A DNA stretch of 64,000 nt from Ditylenchus dipsaci (lineage: Eukaryota; Nematoda; Chromadorea; Rhabditida; Anguinidae), in contig SADC01001309.1 in the NCBI GenBank assembly GCA_004194705.1, positions 62,001 through 126,000 of the forward strand. Reading direction: 5' to 3'. The notes beneath the pieces are model-generated. The model ran no database searches. It was given only the letters and a program-made list of their open reading frames with translations, and was not told the origin of the DNA. The number at the start of each line of letters is the position of its first letter. The stretch's first letter is position 1. Positions 1 through 9,964 of this stretch are shown here, one piece after another. The translations under genes were made by a program, and so were the position numbers.

Positions 1-9
1 CATACTCAC

Positions 10-1035
10 CTACTTTGTGGACAAACACCTGAAAGTTCTGATGTAAACCTTCGAAGAAAAAATATATTATTATTTACACCTCAAACTTGATATTTTTGTT
101 GATGTTGTAGGAACGAACAATGGATGGCACCATCTATAATTTTGACCATAAAAGGGACTTTAAACAGACTGCTTCCGCAAAAAAACCTTTTTAAGGGCTT
201 CATCGTAGTCCTACAAAAACAAATTTGAATAAAGTTAACTTGGTATAAAACCTTACAGCCTGGGCGTCAATTACAAACAACAGAGCACCACAGCGAGAAA
301 ATATGGAATTGGGGTCAAAGGAAGCCTCAAATGGATCCACCTGTCCGGGGAATTCAATTGTTTCAAAGTTGATAAAACTGTCAGCGACGGCTGAAATAAA
401 CAAATTATTTCTGCCGCAATGGAGTCGCCACAAGAAATATTCTCACATTCATTGGTCACTCTGGCAGTGCTTTCCACAAACAGCGTCTCGTTGGGCGACA
501 TTTTTGAAACACAACTTTCCTGATAGATGTTCTAAAAATCGATCAAATACAATCTGTTTATGATCACAAAGTGGGGGAGAACACACTTTCCACTCCGCTT
601 CAAGCCCATAATCACCTATAATCGCTAGTAAAGCTAATTTAATATTGTTGTTTCGTGTACTCACGATGGTCGGCCTGTATCCAATTGACTAAAAAGTATA
701 AATATACAATTTATATCCATGGTTAATTCGATTTTCAATATGAGAAGAGATAATGTTCAAGTTCGAGCCATTATTTGATCTAAAACTCGACCCAGATTCC
801 CAATATTTTTGATAAAACCAATTGGTTGTTTGGTCGGAGAACGATAAGTAAAACGACAGAAGCCTGAAAAATATGCGGATCCAGGAGGGGTCAAACTGGA
901 GGCTATCTTTCAAATGCAGACTCGACTGTTGGATAAAAATCAACTCACACATTCAGAATCAGATTCATTTTCCTCCTTTATTCCATAATCATACTCAACA
1001 TCACGATAATAAGCTTTTCCTCCTCCGTCTGCCAT
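10..1035 (-). CDS. RRAGC: Rag GTPase C/D, N-terminal half (cut by window edge)
   Basis: Eight exons read right to left: 1035-949, 688-665, 615-587, 531-432, 390-257, 210-187, 133-80 and 28-10; the rest lies left of the window. The protein starts [18 protein letters not shown], then has the P-loop GLKRSGKTS (split by an intron), [36 protein letters not shown] and VFVHKV at the edge (the G4 region). This order and spacing is that of RagC/RagD, which pairs with RagA/B on the lysosome and recruits TORC1 when amino acids are present (family knowledge). All introns are GT-AG; exons of 24, 29, 24 and 54 nt are unusually small. The frame is one base short in the A run at 501-505, just before MSPNETL. 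The usual G3 aspartate (DFPGQ) reads as glutamate. An AG acceptor lies 7 nt upstream of the ATG, suggesting trans-splicing. Identity is firm; exon 1 is inferred from frame and acidic composition. Confidence 0.88.
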
Positions 1036-1050
1036 TGACAAGCTTCAAAA
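1036..1050 (-). promoter_or_regulatory. Probable SL trans-splice acceptor of the RagC/D gene
   Basis: On the minus strand a T-rich run ends in AG at 1044-1043, followed by 7 nt and then the ATG at 1035. No coding exon fits upstream, so this acceptor most likely receives a spliced leader. Inference from position and from the same 7-nt spacing in PRPF6 and MRPS18B. Confidence 0.5.
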
Positions 1051-1415
1051 AATCGTAGTTTGTATCGCAAATATATAAAAAATTCAGTTTATAGTGTGGA
1101 CTATATACAATTAATCTCTAACCAAAAACTCCTTATCAAAGTCCACCAACTATCTATCGAATTTGTGAATTCATAAGATAATTTATACAAAACGCCAATG
1201 GAGCTAAATCAAGCTATAATTGTTCAAAAAGTAGGCACTGGTTGACTGTATTTCCACATGATAAGCCGAAGACGTTCTAGCAATCCGTCAATCAAAAAAT
1301 CTTATAAAAAGTTGGAGAGCAGAACCAAATTTACACTGTATTTCAGCTAAAAGCATATTACATAGAGAAGGAGCACTCAATGATCCATTTGCTACACCGG
1401 TGAAGAAGAAGAGAA
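1051..1415. other. Intergenic gap between two minus-strand genes
   Basis: About 365 bp between the stop of the lysine-rich protein gene and the RagC/D acceptor. It is AT-rich, without long inverted repeats or coding frames. It is longer than the ~100 bp typical of C. elegans operon spacers, but co-transcription cannot be excluded. Confidence 0.5.
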
Positions 1416-2814
1416 TTATTTGTAGTAGATATTTGGTTGATACACGGAACGCACAGCTAATTGCTCAGAAGTTTGCGCAGGCTCATGCTTCTTCTTCCCT
1501 GAATTCTTAGTATTTGAGGCAGCGCCATTGGTAGGCAATGGAGCAACTGGATTGGCAACCTCTGCGGGCTTTGGCAGCTAAAATACTAGTAGGTAAATAA
1601 TGAGATAGCATTTACTCTTTTTCAGTATTACATTGATCAGTGCAGTTTTTTCTTCGTCGCTCATCACGGCAGCCTTCGAATTAGTGGAGCTATAATCCTT
1701 ACTTTTAACCTAAAATTGCACTAAAAATTGTTGCAAAGATACACAAATTCCTTCTGAAAAGTTTGCTGGACAAACATTCATTTGCACTCCAGGCGGCTTG
1801 ACACTTTATTGAGAAATTTTATTTTTAGTGAACGCCCTCTGAATTATTTAATTTTTCGGAAAGTTCGTGGAATTTTGTAATGGTCCCCCGTTTTGGGTTT
1901 TAATTTTTATTGCATTGCTGTTGTCTTTAAACCAATTTTTGTTATTTTTAGATATAGAGGAAAGTATGACCTTGTGCATGGCGGTCTTTTCCTCACCCGA
2001 TTCAGCCGACAGTCCCTCCTTGTCCTGAGTATCATCCAAGCAAGTTTCCGCACCTTCAACGTCCTTATTTCCCTTCGATAGATTGATCACGTGCTGCTGC
2101 TGTTGCGGTTTTTTTACCTGAGCGACCGCCTTACCCTTTTTCTGAGCAGCTTTCTTTGCTGGAGAAGCCGACTTCTGCTTCTTCTTCTCCGCCAAATGAG
2201 TTCTAGAACGTCAGAGCTACCTATTTAATATAGTCGGTAGAAAAATTACTCCTCTAAGGTCTTCAACTGGCGCGAACCAAGATCTAATAAACAATCAATC
2301 ATCTGATCAATAATGAAAAAAAACATGGTAAAATGAACCTGTCTTCTCTTCTGGACTCTTGGCCCCTTTCGGCTTGCCCGTTACCTTGCGTTTTTCACCA
2401 TCAGGAACTGTTGAACTTTCGAGACCGTCAGGTGTTATTAGATCGTGATAAGATATGGTCTGAAAATGCGGTTAGTACAACAAGTACAGAGAAATAAATA
2501 GTCACGAAGTTACCTCAACTTTACGTTTCTTATGAACTTTTACGATAGGTATCTGCGTAGAGCTAATGGCTGTTTGCAGAGTTCTATCTGCACTTTCACT
2601 TTTAGTCGTCTCTTTTGTCGTATCCTTGGCTAAGTTCTTCAAACCAGTATCTTTTTTCTCGTTCTGAAAGCATCGTAAGCTAAAGAAACCTCAAGGCGAA
2701 ACAAATACTAACTTGCTTTTTTTTGCCATCGGTTTTTTTCTTCTTTACGCACAAAAATAGAAACAATAACGAGAGCGCCAAAGAAAGAAAGAGCGTAGTT
2801 GAGAATACGGCCAT
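1416..2814 (-). CDS. Lysine-rich protein with N-terminal membrane anchor
   Basis: Seven exons: 2814-2713, 2663-2514, 2459-2339, 2283-2250, 2202-1971, 1709-1632 and 1577-1416. They join in one open frame of 292 codons plus TAA with no frame problem and all GT-AG junctions. Residues 2-22 (AVFSTTLFLSLALSLLFLFL) form one hydrophobic segment followed at once by CVKKKK, i.e. a signal anchor. The rest is hydrophilic and very rich in Lys, Glu, Ser and Thr, with runs such as KKKQKSASPAKKAAQKKGK and PQQQQH, and no recognisable globular domain. The layout (short N-terminal anchor plus basic tail) recalls ER ribosome/microtubule-binding proteins of the RRBP1/kinectin or LYRIC type, but I see no sequence match that proves it. 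It lies head-to-tail with RagC/D, 380 bp upstream. The gene model is good; the function is not known. Confidence 0.75.
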
Positions 2815-2857
2815 TTTCAGAGCTCTCTTTTCCAAAAGCGATGGACAGTTTTTACGT

Positions 2858-2875
2858 CTGAAGCAAAAAAATATA
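2858..2875 (-). promoter_or_regulatory. Probable trans-splice acceptor of the lysine-rich gene
   Basis: On the minus strand TTTTTTTGCTTCAG ends at 2858, 43 nt before the ATG at 2814. It is a strong nematode-like acceptor with no coding exon upstream. Confidence 0.4.
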
Positions 2876-2910
2876 TTGTTGAGAATATATCTAATATATC
2901 TAAGTTCTTC

Positions 2911-3158
2911 TACCGTAATTCCTCTAATAAGCCGCCCCCCCCCCCTAAATTCAAAAAACGGGTTTCTGGCATTGTGTTTTTGACCTATGTTTTGAAAACC
3001 ACTGTTAGGCAAGTCACCATCTATTTTGTAGCTCATCTCACTGGCTACAAATTGAGGGTAACTTGCCAAGGAGGAGTCTTCAAAAAATGGGTCAAAAACA
3101 CAATGCCAAGAACACGATTTTGAACCAGAGGGGGCGGCTTATTAGATGAATTACGGTA
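2911..3158. mobile_element. Mariner-like miniature element, TA ends
   Basis: The ends read TACCGTAATTCCTCTAATAA and its near inverse TTATTAGATGAATTACGGTA, flanked by TA. The interior repeats CATTGTGTTTTTGACC in inverted order. The ends resemble those of 53436-53701, so both probably belong to one family. No transposase inside. Confidence 0.6.
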
Positions 3159-3330
3159 ACTGGGTACCGCTACTTGCATACTACTTCAGTGCCACTACCC
3201 AGGCATGATGTTAGAATCAAGAGGTTGTGTAGTGAAAACAAAGTTTACGTCAAAATGTTTTTAGGGTGCGTAGGCGTTTGGCCCCTTTTGTCGCATTTTT
3301 GGCGTTCTGCCCTATGTTCTGTTTTAGCTG
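3159..3330. other. No recognised feature
   Basis: AT-rich sequence between two inverted-repeat elements; no convincing coding frame or repeat. Confidence 0.4.
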
Positions 3331-3482
3331 GCTACCAGACAATTTCTAATATTTTTAGAATTTGTCGCGCGACATTTCCTAATATTTTTCGGTAAATTCG
3401 GTGGTTTTGTCCCGAATTTACCGAAAAATATTAGAAAATGTCGCGCGACAAATTCTAAAAATATTAGAAATTGTCTGGTAGC
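3331..3482. repeat. Near-perfect 152-bp hairpin
   Basis: GCTACCAGACAATTTC at 3331 is matched by its inverse ending at 3482; both arms carry TCGCGCGACA. The loop is only about 10 nt. It is flanked by TTTTAGCT on both sides. Probably a small non-autonomous element. Confidence 0.7.
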
Positions 3483-3719
3483 CGTTTTAGCTACTTAGGC
3501 TTATTTTTTCAGCCATTTTGTAGTTCGTAAGACATTTTTTGGTCCCTAAGGCTAAGCCTAAGGCCTAACCCTATAGGGTATTTTTTTATACGTCCTTGGT
3601 ACCAAAATGCAGCAAATTTACTTCTCCATATAGTCTCCGGTTTTGTTTAAGAAAAATTAGACACAAAAACTTGGCAAGATCTCAATCATGTCAATGAGAC
3701 GACGATTTTTTTTCTGAAA

Positions 3720-3945
3720 AATTTCAAAGAAATTTATTGTGGTTTTGAAATTTCAACTGTTTTATGGGCAAGTGATGGCTCATTCGAAAGCCCTGAATGT
3801 GAGGAAAATTTTGGGTATAAGCATGCGAAACCCAAAAATAAAAAAAAACCTCATCAGAAGCATGGAACAAAAACGGCCTTAAATTGACCATTTCTGATAG
3901 TTTTTCGTTTGGCGCCAAATTTCCCTATTACACTGAGATTCAAAT
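3720..3945. repeat. Dispersed repeat, second copy at 45955-46175
   Basis: The stretch with TTTATGGGCAAGTGATGGCT and ATAAGCATGC recurs near 45990-46055 with about 80-85% identity by eye, ending in TTTTCGTTTGGCGCCAA in both copies. No ends or coding capacity recognised. Confidence 0.55.
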
Positions 3946-4448
3946 TTTGAAAGGGTGTGCCTAAGCCTAAGTAGGCCTAAAGGCACGTTCACATAAAAAC
4001 AAAATCCCACACCCACACTCTCTATTGTGAACACTCAAAATCTCGCACCCACACTCAGGACCCACACCCACACTCGTGTTCACAATAAGCTTTGAAAATC
4101 CCACACCCACACTCAGACCCACACCCGCACCCACACTCGAGTTTTACAATGAGGAGTGTGGGTGTGGGAGCGGGTGTGGGTGCGGGTGTGGGCAAATCTC
4201 ACACTAGTTGCAAATCTCACACCCAGTTTTCGATCCTGACTACTTATACTGCTTCAAACAGTACTCTTTTCAACAATTTATAACCCAATTGACTTCAAAC
4301 ATCATTATATTGTTGTGTTCTTGTTCTTATATTTATTTTCTGAGCTACATCTTCTCAGTGTAGCTCAATTCAGTTGATTCAAACCGATTGCTATCCCAGA
4401 CTACCCCGGTTGTCTACCCCGAACTACCCAGATTTTTTGGTAAAGGGA

Positions 4449-4654
4449 CGTTTCAGCACTTTTTTCAAATGAAAAAAAGTGCTGAAAGGCAAAAAGTGAT
4501 TTTTTTGAAAAAAATTGCCTTGGTCCCCCTGTTGTTTTGAAACCTTGCTTATTGGTGGTTTCAAAACCACAGGGGGGACCAAGGCAATTTTTTTCAAAAA
4601 AATCACTTTTTGCCTTTCAGCACTTTTTTTCATTTGAAAAAAAGTGCTGAAACG
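4449..4654. repeat. 206-bp hairpin whose arms contain smaller hairpins
   Basis: The arms CGTTTCAGCACTTTTTT... and its inverse pair over about 90 bp each. Inside each arm TCAGCACTTTTTT and AAAAAAAGTGCTGA pair again. Confidence 0.7.
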
Positions 4655-4715
4655 TTCACGCACCGATTTTTTCTGTTAACAAACGCAATGTCAGATTACC
4701 AATTGGGCTAGACTT

Positions 4716-5606
4716 TACTTGGCCCCCCCCCCACGGCTGACCCACTTTCGAGGTGAATTTTTGAAAACCGATTGCATATTCGTGTTTCTCGACCCGGATT
4801 TTTACGGGAAATGATCATCAGATTCTGTGAAAGTGAAAAAAAAATTTTGGGATTTGCCTTGATCCCCCAAGGCAAAATTTAGAAAAATTTGAAAAAAAAT
4901 ATTTTCTAAATTGGCGCCTTTTGAATTTTGAAGGGATTAAGGGCTGTATTGGGAGGAGAAGGGAATAAAAGGGGCCACTAATCACACAAGGCCCCTAACA
5001 AGAAGATGTTGAACATAGTTTTGAATACTGGGCCTACCGCATAAATAAACTCTGGTATGCATGCTTTTTCATGCATCCAGAGTCACTTTCGAGTGATTTG
5101 TGTCTAAGGTATGTGGGTGTGCGCATCTCAACTCCAAGCCCCAAGCCCCCTGCGCCCCGAAGGGGCGCAGGGGGCTTGAGAGTTAGAGATGCGCGCACTC
5201 ACTTACCTTAGATATAATTCCGAGAAGTACTCTTGATCAAAAAATGCGTATAGAGTCTCTTTTTGCCACGGCCCAGTTGAAAAACATGGTGAGGCAGTCG
5301 AAGAATACATATATTTACTTTTCTATTGTTCTGCCATAAAAGTGGCCCCCTTCTATTCCCTTCCCCTCCCACTACAGCCCTTAATCCCTTTAAAATTCAA
5401 AAGGCGCCAATTTAAAAAATATTTTTTTTCAAATTTTTCTAAAATTTTACCTGGGGGACCAAGGCAAATCCCAAAAAAAATTTTTTCACTTTCACAGAAT
5501 CTGATGATCATTTCCCGTAAAAATCCGGGTCGAGAAACACGAATATGCAATCGGTTTTCAAAAATTCACCTCGAAAGTGGGTCAGCCGTGGGGGGGGCCA
5601 AGTAAA
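4716..5606. mobile_element. Long palindromic element, family member A
   Basis: The ends TTACTTGGCCCCCCC / GGGGGGGCCAAGTAA start arms of about 250 bp that include GACCCACTTTCGAGGTGAA and GTTTCTCGACCCGGATTT. The centre (5034-5230) has three stem-loops, the last GC-rich around 5150-5175. Further copies: 27370-28165 (interrupted by a hAT miniature), the core at 55405-55600, and a partial core at 57500-57600. Confidence 0.7.
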
Positions 5607-5646
5607 GTGTTACCACCAATTGTTCAGTTCAATATTTTATTCGCAG

Positions 5647-5828
5647 TACAGTCGAGTCTCGATTTAACGTACCCCCTGGGACCGGCTTTAGGGGTACGTT
5701 AAATCGAGGGGTACGTTATATCGGGGGTAAATTTGACGGAGTTTATTATTGGAGGGACCGGCCCTAGGGGTACGTTAAATCGAAGGGTACGTTAAATTGG
5801 GGGTACGTTAAATCTAGACTCGACTGTA
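5647..5828. mobile_element. Mariner/pogo-type miniature element
   Basis: TA followed by CAGTCGAGTCTCGATTTAAC, and ending GTTAAATCTAGACTCGACTG then TA. The interior is direct and inverted copies of GGGGTACGTTAAATCGA. CAGTCGAG ends and a TA duplication are typical of pogo/Tigger-like non-autonomous elements. Confidence 0.75.
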
Positions 5829-5869
5829 TATGTCGCAGTACCCAGTTAGTAGTACTCAGTTTATGTTAA

Positions 5870-6300
5870 GCAAGTTTCGATACCGAGGTGTTTCGCAATC
5901 GGTGGTACCTTGGTAGTGGTAGTACGTCGGTAGTCGTAGTAGTACCTTGATGGTGGTACCAAGTCGTTTCCAAACCACCCAAAACCACGTAAAATCAACC
6001 GAAACCACCCAAAGAATCCAAACCACCCAAAACCAACCGAAACCACCAAAACCACCAAAAACCACCCATACCACCCAAAACTACCGAAAACCATCCTAAA
6101 CCACCCAAAATGTGTGGCTCTAAGTAATTTCGGGTGGTTCGAATGCTTTTGGGTGTTTTTTGGTGTTTGCGATGGTTTGGGGTGTTTGGGATGGGTTAAC
6201 GTGGTTCGTGGTAGTTTGGGGTGGTTCGGGTGGTTCGGGGATGCTTGGGGTGCTTTCGGGTCGTTTGGGTGGTTTTTGTTGGTTAGGGATATAATATAAC
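5870..6300. repeat. Degenerate ACCACCCAAA / GGGTGGTTT inverted arrays
   Basis: Short imperfect units of CCAAAACCACC type (5960-6110) turn into the inverse GGTGGTTTGGG type (6115-6285). The predicted Trp/Phe-rich frames here are artefacts of the repeat. Confidence 0.6.
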
Positions 6301-6302
6301 TG

Positions 6303-6850
6303 TGGCCAAAATCTCTTTTTGTGGCCGAAAATCTTTTTCTTGTCGCCGAAAGTTGGTCTCGACACGAAATTAACAATTTTTGAATTTTTTGACTGAAATT
6401 CAGGGGTGAGGAAAGACCAGATGGCTCAGGACCCACTTCGGAATGGCCAAAAGGCCGAAATAATTGGTTTTCTGGGGTTTACTGAAGGGGAGTAAACTTT
6501 CTGAGGAAAATCGATTGAGCGGATCAGATTTCGGGTCCGATAGGCTTAATCGCTCAGAATTCCAGGTTTATGGTGTTTTGAGTAATTCAGAGTGGAGTTG
6601 TGGGCGATTAAGCCCATCGGACCCGAAATCTGATCCGATTTTCCTCAGAAAGTTTACTCCCCTTCAGTAAACCCCCAGAAAACCAATTATTTCGGCCTTT
6701 TGGCCATTCCGGAGTGGGTCCTGGGCCATCTGGTCTTTCCTCACCCCTGAATTTCACTCAAAAAAAATTCAAAAATTGTTAATTTCATGTCGAGACCAAC
6801 TTTCGGCGACAAGAAAAAGATTTTCGGCCACAAAAAAAAGTTTTGCCCAA
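6303..6850. repeat. 548-bp palindrome
   Basis: The left arm TGGCCAAAATCTC...TCGGGTCCGATAGGCTTAATCG is repeated inverted from about 6605 to 6850 with arms near 240 bp and a spacer of about 60 bp. It lies inside the 3981-7172 element. Confidence 0.7.
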
Positions 6851-7470
6851 AAAATATATGAATAACAAAAAATCAAGGACTTGCTGATGTATTGTCTAGA
6901 ACACAACGCAATGGACGAGTACCAGGCTTTGAAAAAACTTTCGGTTGAATTTGAAAATGTGATTGTGAATAGGGTCAGGGTGTGGGTGTGGGACTGAGTG
7001 TGGGTGCGGGATTTTCAAAATCTGATTGTGAACAGGGTGTGGGTGCGGGTGTGGGTCTGAGTGTGGGTGCGGGATTTTCAAACCCTATTGTGAACACGAG
7101 TGTGGTCTGGGTGTAGGTGCGAGTGTGAGTGCGGGTGTGGGTGCGAGATTTTGGGATATGTGAACGTAGCTTAAAGGAGCATGTTCACGCAGTCAAATTC
7201 AAATGTTGATATTTGAATTCCCGGGACGAATCCTACAAGTGGAATTACGACACGAAACGTTTTTTTCAAATGAATATTTTTTGCTTTTCAAGCAATTTTT
7301 TTTCTTTGCGTTCTATTTTTTGATCCAAGTCACTTGTTTTTTGTATAGAGTGTACCACTTGAGTCGGTTTCACGTATTAGTTTCAGGTGAATCGATCACA
7401 TTGTGGATGTTCGTAGCATAGGCATCGCATTTTTCCGCTAAACGTCGCTGTAAAGTTATATCAGATAAGT

Positions 7471-7860
7471 TTTTTTTAGCTAGTTAGCCCTCCCATTCTT
7501 TTCTTTTGTTCGTCCTTTTTAGGCTGTCCGTGAGAGCGCTTATGTGACTATCTGGTATCTGGTCGTGCTGTCTAATTGGTTGCTGGAAGTGGGTGTCTCT
7601 ATCCTGAGGTTATTTAGCTCTGATTATACGAAATTCTTGACTAGGATTTGCAGGTTTTTATGCTTAGGGCGTTTGCAGCACTTCTTGATTCTTTGGCCGG
7701 ACTTTTCTCTGCTTCCAATTTTTCGTTCACGGACCAAATCTGACTCTTCATAAACTTCTAAAGTAACGAAACCGCTTGCTTGGTACTGGACTTTTTTGGT
7801 CACACACTTTTGCCTTGGTCTACTTGAGGTAGAAACACCCCAAAAAGACGAAAAAATTAA
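7471..7860. other. Interior of the 7171-8576 element, unexplained
   Basis: Less AT-rich than its surroundings. A minus-strand frame reading EVYEESDLVRERKIGSREK, preceding a stop near 7630, looks coding-like but matches nothing I recognise. It may be more captured sequence. Confidence 0.25.
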
Positions 7861-7907
7861 AACCAGAATTTACATGGAAAAGTAAAAAGCCGTCTTTTTC
7901 AGCAACT

Positions 7908-8227
7908 GGCTAATCCGTGGATTCGACGCTACATTCTCTGATGACTTTGTCAGGCCGTATGTAGTCGCAGTAAAATTTAGAGAGGACCTAAAAGAGAAAA
8001 AGTTAATAAATACTAACATACGCGAGCATCCTTCCATCGGACAGTAGACCGGCCATAGAGATTCCAGCAAGGCAGTCCAGCGCATTGATTTTTTTCTGAT
8101 GGGAGCAGAGGTCATTTGTAGCACGCTCAAACCAATTCATGAATAAAAGCACTGAATACATAACAAGACAAACCTTCAGAGCAACCAAACAGCGTGAGTG
8201 TTGCTTTTCATGCCAACGGTAGCGTAA
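7908..8227 (-). pseudogene. PSMA1: PSMA1 (proteasome alpha-1) gene fragment inside a mobile element
   Basis: Exon-like blocks 8227-8174, 8125-8018 and 7987 to a TAG near 7908. They read YATVGMKSNTHAV...ALK, RATNDLCSHQKKINALDC then AGISMAGLLSDGRMLAY, and LSKFYCDYIRPDKVIREC. ATVG-KS-THAVLVALK, SHQKK and AGLLSDGR are hallmarks of the 20S proteasome alpha-1 subunit (PAS-6 in C. elegans). Introns of 48 and 30 nt are kept, so the segment was copied as DNA and not as mRNA. The first block lacks one T in the TTT run between HAV and the V of VALK. Upstream, a candidate degenerate N-terminal exon near 8330-8366 holds a stop. The N-terminal Ntn-fold start and the C-terminal half are missing, so it cannot make a working subunit. 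It lies wholly within the inverted arms of 7171-8576. Confidence 0.75.
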
Positions 8228-8572
8228 CTTGCAAAATGAGGAACAAAAGAAAAGAAATGAACGGCAGATTAGCTTGAAAAGACTTATCTAATGCAAAATC
8301 CGCAGCAGACTAGCTAATCGTTGCAATGCGAGTGCGTTTCATGCAAATCTTTTGAACCGGGTAACCTGTAAGTAAAACATAAAACTAGAAAAGACATTCA
8401 TTCTATATCAAAAATAATTGACTTGGATAAAAAAGCACGTCAAAGAAAAGAATTTGCTTGAAAAGCAAAAAATATTATTTGAAAAAACATTTCGTGTCAT
8501 AATTCCATTTGTAGGATTGGTCCACGGAATTCAAATATCAACATTTGAATTTGACTGAGTGAACATGCTCCT

Positions 8573-8998
8573 TTAAGGAGATAGTCTCGACACGAAAGGC
8601 TTATCCCAAGTTTTGAATTTTCTAAATGTGGTTCTATAGCATATTTTGTCGTCAACTCGGTGATACAATGTCAGACAAAATTTTGCGAAATCGGAAGTTG
8701 GATTAGCATTGTCGAAAATCAGAATTTGGAAATTTTTAAAAAAAATGCCATAAAAATCGAAAAGTAATAGAGCACTAAACAACTTTTTTCCATCGTTTTT
8801 TTTGTTTTCCTATTCCATTTTGAGGACATTTTTGAAGGAATTCAGAAATTTTGATATCGATAGTGCTAATCCAACTTTTAATTTTGCACAAGTTTGTCTG
8901 ACATCGCAAAACCGAGTTGTTGACAAAAACTTCCTCAAAAACCACATTTAAAAAACACAAACTTGGGGTAACCTTTCGTGTCAAGACTATCTCCTTAA
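8573..8998. mobile_element. Second TTAA-flanked palindromic element, sharing a TTAA with its neighbour
   Basis: TTAA then GGAGATAGTCTCGACACGAA, and the inverse TTCGTGTCAAGACTATCTCC then TTAA at 8995-8998. The two halves pair over nearly the whole length (arms about 200 bp). Its left TTAA is the right TTAA of 7171-8576, so the two elements sit back to back. Confidence 0.75.
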
Positions 8999-9135
8999 CA
9001 GTTTTCACCCTCCTTTAAGGGTGCTGCTCGCCAATCAAAAGATATCGGGTGTCAAAACATGCCGGATATGGCTTATTGGATATTTTCACAAAAGTTTGAA
9101 AAAAAATGAATAAATTCGTCAATCAATAAATTCGT

Positions 9136-9561
9136 TACAGTCAAACCTCGATTTAGTGGCACCCCAAAAGTTCGTTCCCGCCTAGGGTCCGACACTTTTT
9201 TTAACCCAATTTTCGAAATACTTTATCGATTCTGTTAGCACAGTCTGGTCGCAAATATCGTAAGGATTCCGATTTTACCGATCGTTTTTTGAAAAGAAAA
9301 CAAAATTTGGGTTAAAAAATAAACCTCGATATAGTGGCACCTGTTTTCAAAAAAGGGTGCCACTATATCGAGGTTTTACTTTTTTACCCCAAATTTGTTT
9401 ACTTTTCTAAAAACGATCGGCGAAATCGGAATCCTCACGATATTTGCGACCAGACTGTGCTAACAGAATCAATAAGTATTTCGAAAATTGGGTTAAAAAA
9501 AGTGTCGGACCCTAGGCGGGAACGAACTTTTGGGGTGCCACTAAATCGAGGTTTGACTGTA
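9136..9561. mobile_element. Pogo/Tigger-type miniature element
   Basis: TA then CAGTCAAACCTCGATTTAGT, with the inverse ACTAAATCGAGGTTTGACTG then TA at the other end. The arms extend about 200 bp and share AACGAACTTTTGGGGTGCC. A degraded relative ends near 43335 inside MRPS18B intron 5. Confidence 0.8.
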
Positions 9562-9964
9562 AAAAAATTTCAATTTTTTTTTCTAAATTTTTTTTTTCGA
9601 TAATTGGCCAATTTTCCCTGATATCGATATCAAAAAGCGCCGGATATTGGAGATCGGATGTCAGATATCGAATATCCGGTGCAGCCCTGTTCTGTAAGGA
9701 TTTTTCAACTTGGTTTCAAACAAAACCATACCTAAAATTAAATTTGCGCCTTGTTATATAGAACTTCAATGATAAGTTTTTTTTTTGGATATCCGCGAAC
9801 CACCTGGAAGCGTGGGCATGCCTCTTTCAAGGAGATAGTTGGATGTTCAATCGTTGATCAACTGGCAACCTCACAAGGAAATTATTAGAATGAAGGAAAG
9901 GATGTTTTATCTGTACAATTAACGAAAAATAGGCTTGAGCTTTTGTCTTTTGTTTCTACTAAAA

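Larger units (their letters stand above)
3981..7172. mobile_element. Foldback-like element with GT-rich arms, holding nested insertions
   Basis: The left arm (3996-4205) is built of short CCCACACCCACACTC units, and the right arm (6960-7150) of the inverse GTGTGGGTGCGGG units, mixed with TTTGAAAATCCC in both. The outer ends ACGTTCACATA / TATGTGAACGTA mirror each other. Between the arms sit the hairpin 4449-4654, the palindromic element 4716-5606, the mariner-type 5647-5828 and the palindrome 6303-6850. No clear target duplication, because a TTAA element abuts the right end. Confidence 0.6.
7171..8576. mobile_element. TTAA-flanked element carrying a proteasome gene fragment
   Basis: TTAA then AGGAGCATGTTCACGCAGTC on the left, GACTGAGTGAACATGCTCCT then TTAA on the right. 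The inverted arms run about 125 bp and include TTGATATTTGAATTCC and TTTGCTTTTCAAGCAA. No transposase inside. The interior holds a minus-strand PSMA1-like exon series with introns. TTAA duplication recalls piggyBac, but the AGG end is not the usual CCC, so the superfamily is open. Confidence 0.75.

Noticed and set aside
3960..4215. CRISPR-like or telomere-like array of CCCACACCCACACTC
   Set aside because: Units are irregular, without unique spacers, and have an inverse partner at 6960-7150, so they are arms of an inverted-repeat element.
5034..5230. Triple stem-loop core as a new structured RNA or second spliced leader (it contains AAGGTATGTG)
   Set aside because: It is simply the centre of a long palindromic element; the donor-like motif occurs in both arms and no Sm site or leader exon is present.
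5856..6436. Overlapping Trp/Gly/Phe-rich and Pro/His-rich ORFs on both strands
   Set aside because: They come from degenerate ACCACCCAAA / GGGTGGTTT repeats; no start, splice or family support.
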